The notes under the pieces were generated by a model. The model made no database searches and had not been told where the DNA came from. It saw nothing but the letters and a program-made list of their open reading frames with translations. Below, one piece after another: positions 55,779 to 64,000 of a stretch of 64,000 nucleotides of DNA (position 1 is the stretch's first letter; each line of letters opens with the position of its first letter). Both the position numbers and the translations under genes were made by a program. Origin of the DNA: Turritopsis dohrnii (taxonomy: Eukaryota > Cnidaria > Hydrozoa > Anthoathecata > Oceaniidae); contig BQMF02000296.1 in assembly GCA_027922465.2 (NCBI GenBank), forward strand, positions 186,001 through 250,000, given 5' to 3'.

Positions 55779-56160
55779 ATCATCATCATCATTAACATTT
55801 TCGTATAATAAATACATTATGTAGTAACGGGCGTTAGGTTAGAATAGGCGTTTGCTACTCGCGACTACGCGCGCAATGTACTAATTGGCGTTTAACAATC
55901 TCATTGGACACCACTGTTCCATGAAATTATTCCACGCCAACCTGTCCATTGCCAACTGAGCAGCATCCTCTCATTCCAATCTCATTCCTCTTATCATATC
56001 TTGCACCATTGAAATCCATGTGGATTTCTGTCTTCCTCTCGGCTTTTTCGTTGGCCTCAAGGAATGCTGAAGAGCGATCTTAGCTGGGACATCATCTAAG
56101 TGCGACGGTATTTGACCGAAAACAACGTTGCATTGACGTTGTAGCATGGTCAAATTGACG
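55779..56160 (-). pseudogene. C-terminal tail of a LINE ORF with (GAT)n end
   Basis: On the minus strand PTKKPRGRQKSTWISMVQDM, then a TGA stop, then AAQLAMDRLAWNNFMEQW. This is the familiar RP-GRP--RW...D/A-DR--W pattern at the end of LINE polyproteins. It is followed by noncoding sequence and a run of ATG/GAT triplets at 55779-55798, like a 3' microsatellite tail. A 5'-truncated dead copy. Confidence 0.65.
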
Positions 56161-56566
56161 ACGAAAGCTTACGACAACAAATGAAAAGTCAGTAGTGGGA
56201 ATTGAGTCCTGACCTCTTGCATGAATTCTGAGAGCGATAACCACTACAATACGGCGACTTGACATGTGCTAATGTATTTGACTATTATTAAAATCACCAA
56301 CTTGATTTCGAGTAGGCTGAGATGAAAAAAAAACCCGAAATGACAAAATAAAAGAACAGATGCAATATAACTTTGCTTGCGTTTTAAAACATCGCTTTAA
56401 ACTGCTTGCAGTGTACAGTTCACAAACTATCGTTATTCGTTTCTTTCTTAATCTTGGATTATATTAATTCATTCAGTCATTCTTCTATCCTTAGATCCAA
56501 AAGAACAGACATAATGGAAGACACATTTTTCATGGATTTCAAGATGATTATCTTACGAACTAAATA
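56161..56566. other. Repeat-derived stretch
   Basis: No gene. It starts with GACGACGAAAGC-type sequence resembling 55617-55760 and is then AT-rich. Confidence 0.35.
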
Positions 56567-56799
56567 GACCTTTCCCGAATTTCTGTTTAAACGCCGTGTT
56601 ATAGCCTAGCCACTAAGCTTCGCCTCTTTTTCAAACTCTTAATTACTTCTAATTATTCCACTGGGGAACTGAAAAAATGAGTAACTATTACTTACTGAAA
56701 ACATTATGTAATTAGAAAAACAATGTAAAACATAGAAACGAGGCGAAACTTGACAACTAAGCATTAACTCGGCATTTAAACAGAAATTCGGGAAAGGTG
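56567..56799. mobile_element. 233-bp MITE, copy 2 (copy 1 at 21099-21330)
   Basis: TA at 56565-56566 and 56800-56801. The same ends GACCTTTCCCGAATTTCTG / inverted CACCTTTCCC and an interior closely matching copy 1. Located just downstream of the R2-like ORF. Confidence 0.85.
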
Positions 56800-57188
56800 T
56801 ATTGCATACAGAATGCCGGAATACAAGATGCAACGTTCTTTTGACATCGAAAGAGTAAATACATGAATTTAATAGCAGGATTAAGTTTCTGATGTCATGT
56901 TATTGTGGTAAAGTAGTCTCTGGCCATACTTTACTTACATATAACCACATTTTATTATAATTCAAAAGATTAAAATATTTACAAGTAAATTAAATAAGTT
57001 AGAAAACTAAAAAAAAAAAAAAAGTATATATATATATATAGTAGAAAAAGCTCTCTCAAAGGTATGACAGCAAAATTCAAAATCAAACTGAAAATACGCC
57101 TCAAAAGAATCTCGATTCTGACGTTTCACAAAGTATACGTAAAAAATGTATACACTACTATTGACTGCTAATACGACAAGAGTATGAA

Positions 57189-60100
57189 TCAGAGCCTGGC
57201 ATCACTACATGCAAGATCAAAATCTTCAGTTACATCAGAATTCATTTTGACAGAGCGAGAGCCCCTTAGACAGAGCAAAGTTGACCTCATGATCAGGAAA
57301 GATAACTTGCATCTTATCCAGGCCATCACTTGGTCATATCTCTGCCCAGTCTTCTGGGCAACTCTCTCCGCCAAGAACTTGTGGTAAACTGAACATTCTT
57401 CGCTCATTCCCCCGGTAATGGAGAAAACAAGTGGGGTGAATGAGCCATGTTCATTGTTTAACACTCGTTCGTTGTATTTCCTTTTCTTTTCTGACTCATG
57501 TTTACTGTAAATAGCATTTAAAGGAGTGTTGATTTGAGACGGGGCATTTGTATTCGTCAGGCGCACATCAAAAAATGCCGATTGTCCTGGGCGCCAGAAA
57601 CTTCTTGCTCTAATGTCTAGCCTTGATTCATCATTTTCTACAGGTAATAGTTTTGGTTCAATCTCAACGTCGTTGCATACTGTTTTCAATAGGTTGGCTT
57701 CAAAGTCTCTGACGTTGTTATGTCTGATGGATATGAAGCCACCCTTTTTACATGACATTGCATGGTTTACATCAAAGACATTCCCACATGCACACTTAGA
57801 TGGAAGGTTCTTCACATTTTGGTTGTACCTCAATGCAAGAGCGTCTTGAAATTCTTGTTTAGAAAGATTGAAACCCTGTTCTTTCAGTGGCAGCACAGTC
57901 AACCAGCTTGAAGCCCCCTTTTCACTGTTTTGTTCAATTGCACGTAATTCTAATTTATTGAGGTCGTTGTTGGCTAATATCTCCTCTTCTCTTCGATGCT
58001 GCTTAACTGTGGTAATCCTCTCTGCCCGAATACATTTCACTTCATTCTTATCTGGAGTAACATCACTTTGGGCGATAATGGCAGCAACTAATGGGGCTGT
58101 GATGACTTTTGACGTTTCAAAATCGATGGAAGCATTATCAACTAGTTTGGGAATTCCAAGACCACCGCTCTTTATGGATCGTTTGAATAGTTCTCTTTCC
58201 TTCTCGGAGATGGTATTTCCAAGTAATGATGGTAAAAACATATCAGTGATGATTGCATCTAGTGGTTTTAGATATTCCTGCATTCCATCGATAGTTCGCA
58301 TGAAGTAGCTAAATTTGTGTACTTCCCCATGGGTAAAAGCTGCAAACGCAGCTTGTGGTTCTGTCAGAGCGATTGTTGATAGCTTTTTCATTTCGTTGCA
58401 CCATTTGTCCACTTTTTCGGAAACACATTCATCACGAAACTTTTTACTTCCGATAGACGCACCCAGATGACGTTTGCCTGACGTTGTAAATTTAATCGAA
58501 GAGTCACTAAAGATATCAATTGCAGTTTTCTGTATCACCTCAGTTTTTGAAATAATCCACGACTTGCTTTCGTTTACATAATAACCACATTTTTGTCCTT
58601 CTTCAATTAAGATATCCCACCAACGCTTTAAAGGAGCGATTTTTCCAGCACCAGTGGCGTCATCAGCCAGCCATACCTGCTTAACCGCAGCCACTGATCG
58701 TAAGTGGTTCTGCAAAAGCACGGTACTAAGAGCATAAAATGGCATGGCCAAGTTGTCCCCTTGCGTAGTACCTTCCTGTGATAGTATTTCTTTCCCTTCA
58801 CTGATTATGAGCCGTGCTGGATTTCGGTACGTATTAATTAATATTGTTGCGAATTGAGGACATAAATATTGAATGTTATGGAGAGCCACCTGTCTATTCA
58901 ATGCATTGAATGCATTGCTAGCATCGACTAGAATAACGGCATCACAGTCTTCGTGTTCAAAGATTTGTCGCATGGCGTGTATCGCGGCTTCAGCCCCGCT
59001 TTCTAAGCCTGTTGCCACTTGCAATGGTCCGGCAATTTCCTGAATGTCATTTTTTAGAACCCAACCAACAGCTTTGCCAATTATTCGTCGAATAGTTTCT
59101 CCAATTCCGATGGGTCTGATACCTGGATTCTTGCTGAGCGGAATTAGCTTGCAAGCAACGTAGGCTCCTAAAGACGAGGGATCAATGACTGTTGTTGCAA
59201 TTTTCTTTGCCATCGTAGCGATGTTCTCACATAATGCCTGCCCTTCGTGTTTGTATTTCTTACTACAGAGAATTGTTTTGAATTGTTCTGCATCAAGTTT
59301 TGAGGGTCCGGCAGCACCTTTTGTTTGTCGTGCTGCTATACGTATAAGATCGGCGTTGATGTTATCAAAGTAGAATCTTTCCACTTCTTGAATCGGACCT
59401 TGTAAGAGAGTCTCTTCCTGAGCAGGGGCAGGGGAAGGGTGCTTTTTCTTCAACTCTGTGATGGTTTCGGCGGTTGGTGGAAGGACACCATGTTCGTCGT
59501 CGTCAGATAAGATCTTGAGTGCAGCAGAGACTTTTCCTTCTAACATAAGCTTAGCGAAAAGTTTTGACGTATCAGTTTTTGTGCGTCTTTTACTTGTGGT
59601 GATGCGTTTCTGAATAGTTCTGCCTTCTTTCAACAAAACGTTTATTTTGCCCTCCTTCCATAGCTGTAATCGTTCTGAAAGTTTGGTGTTATGTTCCTTC
59701 GCTTTACTCTCCTTGGATGGTTTTTGGAGTAGTAAATTTGGAATTAACATAAAAACTTTAAGGGCTATATGGTGTAATTTTGTGTCCCTGTTAAACTGGT
59801 CAATCCAAAAGGAAAGTTCCAGAATAAATGACTTTGCAGCTTTTCCAGCAGGCAGCATAAATAAGTTTTTCTTCCAGAAAATCGTCTCATTATAAGCACT
59901 GTCAATGAGGTCCACAAATTCGTTCCCGGGTATGTTATTTACAACTGTACTAGATTGAAGTTTGTTGCCATTGGCATATGTTGGCAGATTTGCTGTTTGG
60001 TTTTTTGATTTGAATGTATTCTCATCGTTTTTATCAGTTAGTATAAGAGGTAACGCGTCTGTTTCTAGAAAGAGATCGGTTTCCACACGTTGTTCAACCT

Positions 60101-60254
60101 CTTGTATCTCTGCGATGTTAATCGGGCAATTAGCTGAGTTGACACGTCTCACATAATTACGTTCTTTTCGCTTGCAATAAACATAATGTATATTACGTCC
60201 TTTGAGAGAGTCAAAAGCTCTCTTACAAATGTCACATGTAAAAACCATGTTCAT
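57189..60254 (-). CDS. Intact R2-like non-LTR retrotransposon ORF (zinc finger, RT, restriction-like endonuclease)
   Basis: 1021 codons, ATG to stop, no breaks. N-terminus: one C2H2-type finger (FTCDICKRAFDSLKGRNIHY...). RT domain at about 300-620: fingers KLIPLSKNPGIRPIGIGETI, motif A AVILVDASNAFNALNR, motif B SQEGTTQGDNLAMPFYAL, motif C VWLADDATGAG (LADD instead of F/YADD), then CGYYVNESKSW. C-terminus: CACGNVFDVNHAMSCKKGGF then RHNNVRD and a later DIRARSFW...FFDVRL segment, a CCHC-type knuckle plus PD-(D/E)XK-like endonuclease as in R2/R4/NeSL/Hero elements. Such proteins nick a target site and prime reverse transcription there. The clade is not settled. Downstream (57000-57060) on its own strand are a TA run and a T run rather than poly(A). 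A full open frame suggests recent activity. Confidence 0.85.
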   Translation of the reverse strand: MNMVFTCDICKRAFDSLKGRNIHYVYCKRKERNYVRRVNSANCPINIAEIQEVEQRVETDLFLETDALPLILTDKNDENTFKSKNQTANLPTYANGNKLQSSTVVNNIPGNEFVDLIDSAYNETIFWKKNLFMLPAGKAAKSFILELSFWIDQFNRDTKLHHIALKVFMLIPNLLLQKPSKESKAKEHNTKLSERLQLWKEGKINVLLKEGRTIQKRITTSKRRTKTDTSKLFAKLMLEGKVSAALKILSDDDEHGVLPPTAETITELKKKHPSPAPAQEETLLQGPIQEVERFYFDNINADLIRIAARQTKGAAGPSKLDAEQFKTILCSKKYKHEGQALCENIATMAKKIATTVIDPSSLGAYVACKLIPLSKNPGIRPIGIGETIRRIIGKAVGWVLKNDIQEIAGPLQVATGLESGAEAAIHAMRQIFEHEDCDAVILVDASNAFNALNRQVALHNIQYLCPQFATILINTYRNPARLIISEGKEILSQEGTTQGDNLAMPFYALSTVLLQNHLRSVAAVKQVWLADDATGAGKIAPLKRWWDILIEEGQKCGYYVNESKSWIISKTEVIQKTAIDIFSDSSIKFTTSGKRHLGASIGSKKFRDECVSEKVDKWCNEMKKLSTIALTEPQAAFAAFTHGEVHKFSYFMRTIDGMQEYLKPLDAIITDMFLPSLLGNTISEKERELFKRSIKSGGLGIPKLVDNASIDFETSKVITAPLVAAIIAQSDVTPDKNEVKCIRAERITTVKQHRREEEILANNDLNKLELRAIEQNSEKGASSWLTVLPLKEQGFNLSKQEFQDALALRYNQNVKNLPSKCACGNVFDVNHAMSCKKGGFISIRHNNVRDFEANLLKTVCNDVEIEPKLLPVENDESRLDIRARSFWRPGQSAFFDVRLTNTNAPSQINTPLNAIYSKHESEKKRKYNERVLNNEHGSFTPLVFSITGGMSEECSVYHKFLAERVAQKTGQRYDQVMAWIRCKLSFLIMRSTLLCLRGSRSVKMNSDVTEDFDLACSDARL

Positions 60255-60599
60255 TCAACATGTAGTAAGAAGTGTTTGCAGAATTTTCTGAGATATGCGA
60301 TAAATAATTTCTCAAGATACTTCCAAAAATACTTCATTCACAAGCGTATAACTTTGTGGTAAGCTTCCTCAGGTATTTAAACAGCAATATAACATTTACG
60401 AATAATCCAAGCTAAGTAAACTACTCGGTTTTTCGTGATAACAATTTTATTCTTACGCTCTTCAAAAACACGTCTTGCTTCTTCTTAAGTCAGATATATA
60501 CTTGAATTTAATAGCATAAACACAAAATTACAATATATACCACCCTAGTCACGGACATAAGCTTTCAACCATTGTAGGATTTTGGAATGTTTTTGTTTC

Positions 60600-60760
60600 A
60601 GGTCGCAATTATTTGCGACCAACCCCGACGTTTTCTTGACGTCGGCCAATGGTCGATTTTGGTTGCGACCGACCCCGACGTTTTCTTGATGTTAATAGTC
60701 GTTCTTGGTTGCGACGTTAGAACAACTATAAAACGTTGTATTGACGTCGTTTATTAAGTG
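60600..60760. repeat. Two-and-a-half tandem units rich in TTGCGACC / CGACGTTTTC
   Basis: TTGCGACC(A/G)ACCCCGACGTTTTC followed by TTGA(C/T)GT occurs twice, about 61 bases apart, and TTGCGACGTT a third time. The first part can also pair as GGTCGCAATTATTTGCGACC. It resembles the ACGTCG-rich patches at 55617-55760 and 56120-56180. Confidence 0.65.
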
Positions 60761-60780
60761 GGTTCGAATGAAAGCATGTA

Positions 60781-61253
60781 CAGTGGAACCTCCTTAAAGC
60801 AGACACTTACAGGAACAGAGATTTTGACCGCTTTAGAGAGGTGTCCGCCTTGGAGAGGGTTTGCTTATTTTGGCCAGAAAATCGAAAGAAATTCTACTCG
60901 TAAGTCGTGGACCTATAGGCATGCCTATATTACCCTTTGCTATTGCCCATTTAGGTGCAAATCATTCATAAAATGAAATTTGACCAGAAAATAAACATAT
61001 TGAAAATATTGTCAACAGATGCTTACAATAAGAAAAAGAAATAAAATACTGAATTTTGATGTACTTGTCAAAATGGTCGGTGTTTAGGGAGAATTGTCGT
61101 GCGGGACCTGGAAAAAATGTCAACTTTAAGGAGGTGTCTGCTTTAGACTGTCCGCTTTGGGGAGGTTTTTTTATAAGAGTTTATTAAGAATTCGTCCGGG
61201 ACAAAATTTTTTGTCCGTCTTAAGGAGGTGTCCGCTTTAAGGAGGTTCCACTG
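60781..61253. mobile_element. 473-bp mariner-type MITE
   Basis: TA at 60779-60780 and 61254-61255. Inverted ends CAGTGGAACCTCCTTAAAGC continue into (A/G)GACAC, with internal repeats of AAGGAGGTGTC(C/T)GCTTT. No ORF. This end sequence is typical of a widespread invertebrate mariner-like MITE class. Confidence 0.85.
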
Positions 61254-61512
61254 TATTTCTTAATATAAGCGAGATCTCGGCTAAGTAAGCCAGCCCGTTT
61301 AACCGGCCCAGCTTGTCTCCATATAAACACCCCCTAACAGCACTCGTCTGATAGTCACTCGAAACCTCAGCTACCGTCGTTCTAAAAAACAGAACTAACA
61401 CAGCTTATCAAAACTCTTCTATCCACAGTGACAAGTTCATATTCATTTTTCTCTCAAATATGTACAGTCTTTCTGCAAGATCTTTGTGTCGCACACAACC
61501 AAGTTAATAATT

Positions 61513-63838
61513 CTAGCTCGACCGCGCTCTTCTATATTTAGTTGTAGTTTTTTTGTTTAATTGGTGTATATATAAGTCTTCTTCGCATTTTGTGTAGTAT
61601 GAAAGGTAACTTGTAATGATAATTCCAACCACTGAACACCAACACATGAAATATGGCAACCTGTGAAGCATAATAAAAGTGAATGAATAACTAACACTAA
61701 AGTGCCCAGTGATCAAAATCATCAAAAAAGTCACTACATCGAAGAGCATTTTCATTGAACAGGAATTTAACAGGAATGTACTCCTCCGCAGTGTTCTTTC
61801 AACAAATTTGCTTGCTGGGAGATAAAGAAAACAGACTGTATCATCCAGCAGAGAAAATTAAATAAAATCGATTAATGCAGAGATTGTTATGAATAGCCTT
61901 GTCAGCAATTGATATGGAAAGGATGCCTGTTATTAGATCACACCCCCTGTCTTATGAGACTAAAAAAACTTGATTTGATGAAATATGGCACGCCATTTAA
62001 TCTCTTAATAACCATACCCGTTCTTTAGATTAAAAAAAAAGAGTAAAGCGCTATTTCCACGACCACATTTGATCGAAATTTTTCGAGCGAAAATTTTAGA
62101 GGAGAACAATTTCTGCTAGAAATATTTCGATAATAGAATTCCACATAAAAAATTGAACTTTATTAGCTGGTTTTCATATTCAATAGGAGATTAAAGATAC
62201 AGAAGTTACTTCGAAAGCAACCACAAGTAGAAACCGTCTGCTATAATTCTTTTTTCTGAATTGTTCGACAGGATTGCTATTCAATAGTTCAATTTAATAC
62301 ACAAATTGTCAACACATTTTTCACGATTTTGATTGGACGAATATTTTTTCGCAAAGCGATTTCGATAGAGAGTTGAAATTATTTCAACTCACATTCGCAC
62401 AGTAGAGAAAAGAAATTTTTCGCTCGAAAAGCAGAAAATATTTAATGCGCATGCTCAATTTTTTTCTCCGTCGAAATATTTCGATCAAAAGTGATCGTGG
62501 AAATAGCGCTTAAGAAACAATCTCACCCCATCATTTTTCACCAGGGTATGATTTTTACCTTCCAACAATGCCTTTCGTTATTGACTTCATCTTTTCATAT
62601 CATGAAGATGCTTCATGGAACTTTTAAATCACCCATGAGCCCTTAAATATGGTGATAAGGTAACTAAGACACTTTACCCTGTATATTCTTGGAAACCATC
62701 TTTGTCTCCAGTCTCCTCGTTCCATCCCATTATTTCTAATCGAAACTCATCTTCAACAAATTCAAACTCGAATTTGATATAAAATAATATCAGCGAACAA
62801 AATGACAATATCCCTGAAAAAGAACATCGTGTGTGAGCTTTAGCATTAACTCAAATATCTTCAAATTAGTAATATTTTTGAAGTAAAGTCAAAAAAGCAT
62901 CCAAGGGTATCAGAAATAACACAGGTGAAGAGCAAGAGAGAGTTAATGCACTCCCTCCCTTCCCCACCACTCCTAGCTAAATATTCAACGATAGAAATTT
63001 GAAGTGATAAAGTGTTGTCGCAAAATATCAAAATATCTGTAAAAATATATCTCGCACAAATTTTCTGAGTTTATGGTGTGCGCGAAAGGACATTCTAAAG
63101 TTTCAGAACATACAGATATCCGTTTTACCTGACAGCAAACAAATATAGGAGTTCACTATCCAAGGTTTTTGTTCGTTGTTCTTCAATCTTGCTGAATCAG
63201 CAATAACGTAGATGAATGAAATAACTTTGAGGCATAATGACGTCACAAGCAAAAACCTCCAACTGTCAAACCAGGCTTAAATATGAAAACGACACTTCAG
63301 ATACAATGGGGAAATGTAATCAATGAAAAAGACTCGCTAGAAGTTTTATCTGGCATAGAGATTAAGCAATACATGGTTTGGTAGATCAAGACACTTACGT
63401 CCTCCTTCCATTTCGGTCTTGTGAAAATCCACGCATTTCGCGAAGATGCGCACCCTACAAATAGTCCACAGCCCTATTTGCATTTGTCGCCCTTCAAAGC
63501 TTTCTGTCTTCCATGGTCGGAGAACGATTGACAAGGCGAGTGTGGTAATGGAAAAAACTAGTAACAAAATCGTGGTCACACGTAACACAACCAACAGTGC
63601 TAGATTTACAGGAGGCTAGAGAAAGTACAAATATTTCATAGACCTTTTACCGATAGAACTTATTTTTCAATCTTATGAATTCTTATTACCATTTCTCCTC
63701 ATGAACACAAAAATAAAACAAGTCTGGGTAATATGGAAGACTTAGAAAGCATTAAAAAGCCCACATTACCTTGGCTGGATGTACAATCTTTTTCAAGCAT
63801 CCAAGGATATGTGGTTCATCTTGTTGAATAGCTGCCAT
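61513..63838 (-). CDS. Claudin/PMP22-like four-helix membrane protein, paralogue 2
   Basis: Five exons: 63838-63770, 63615-63399, 63275-63129, 62813-62678 and 61660-61513. The sum of 717 nt gives 238 residues plus stop. Exons 2, 3 and 4 have exactly the same lengths as in paralogue 1 (217, 147, 136). Landmarks: LLLVFSITTLALSIVLRPWK, then MQIGLWTICR...AKCVDF (W-GLW-C-C signature), WFDSWRFLLVTSLCLKVISF, EIMGWNEETGDKDGF in loop 2, and VVGIIITSYLSYYTKCEE in the last helix, with a basic tail. Same strand as paralogue 1 and about 10 kb away, so a local duplication. Intron 4 contains a Harbinger-like MITE. Confidence 0.85.
62047..62510. mobile_element. 464-bp Harbinger-like MITE with TAA target duplication
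   Basis: TAA at 62044-62046 and 62511-62513. Inverted ends AGCGCTATTTCCACGA(C/T)CAC continue TTTGATCGAAAT. A 3-bp TWA duplication is characteristic of PIF/Harbinger elements. Inside intron 4 of the claudin-like gene. No ORF. Confidence 0.8.
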
Positions 63839-64000
63839 GTTTATGTTTTAGACTTGTTCACGCGCCGTATGTTCGAGCATCAAACACCAATTCTATCAAT
63901 CTGTAAAATACGACAGTTTCATCTTCATAATCCTGTAAAAGCCTTGTCACGTACACAAAGCACCAATATCACTTAAATCGATTGAATCCAGACAAACTTT

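Larger units (their letters stand above)
55331..61334. mobile_element. Composite of nested repeats between distant inverted ends
   Basis: The left end AGGAGTTGTTTATATGGAG and the right end (reverse complement GGGGGTGTTTATATGGAGA) are inverted copies with TA on both outer sides (55329-55330, 61335-61336). A GCGAGATCTCGG word occurs once at each side (55557, 61270) in direct orientation. This suggests a small TIR element split by about 5.7 kb of later insertions, including the R2-like gene and two MITEs. Both flanks also hold sequence rich in ACGTCG/AACGACG. The nesting order is inference. Confidence 0.4.

Noticed and set aside
57613..58308. Plus-strand frames opposite the R2-like ORF (also 59185-60156)
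   Set aside because: Antisense shadows of a long coding frame with clear RT and endonuclease motifs on the minus strand.

Overview
The window looks like AT-rich nuclear DNA of an early-branching animal. A cnidarian, probably a hydrozoan, is my best inference. The basis is spliced genes with GT/AG introns (many short), four-helix claudin/PMP22-type membrane proteins, and a transposon fauna typical of cnidarian genomes: KDZ transposase, Ginger-like integrase transposon, jockey-like LINE, Ty3/gypsy, Helitrons, an R2-like element and many MITEs. I see no bacterial operons, rRNA or CRISPR. Species cannot be fixed from sequence alone.

Layout. (1) 1-3.4 kb: a multi-exon minus-strand gene with an OTU cysteine-protease-like domain, running off the left edge. 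(2) 5.0-8.7 kb: a 41-bp-periodic palindrome array, a Ginger-like DNA transposon with exact CCGG target duplications, and a jockey-type RT remnant between 66-bp inverted repeats. (3) 10.7-14.2 kb: a minus-strand KDZ-type transposase gene of about 14 exons. (4) 17.4-22.7 kb: a decayed minus-strand Ty3/gypsy element disrupted by a tandem Helitron dimer and two MITEs. (5) 23.8-26.5 kb: a TIR-bounded element with eleven copies of a 25-bp motif arranged symmetrically around a 97-codon ORF. (6) 26.5-35 kb: repeats, Helitron tails, a Penelope-like tail and a DDE-transposase scrap. (7) 35.4-43.8 kb: a head-to-tail array of five repeat units with double-hairpin 3' ends. (8) 45.0-46.6 kb: an intact intronless gene for a 544-aa secreted or membrane helical protein. 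(9) 48.4-63.8 kb: the most gene-like part. It holds a small basic-protein gene, two paralogous five-exon claudin/PMP22-like genes with matched exon lengths (239 and 238 aa), a single-exon basic protein with a possible H1-like winged helix, and an intact 1021-aa R2-like reverse transcriptase/endonuclease ORF.

The most likely host genes are the two claudin-like paralogues, the 544-aa protein, the 448-aa basic protein and the 151-aa protein. The OTU and KDZ genes may be host genes or transposon-derived. Most of the rest is nested transposons, and the nesting order can be read directly (for example gypsy, then Helitron and MITEs). Exon boundaries were read by eye from splice signals and frame. 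No similarity search was possible, so family names rest on motif recognition.
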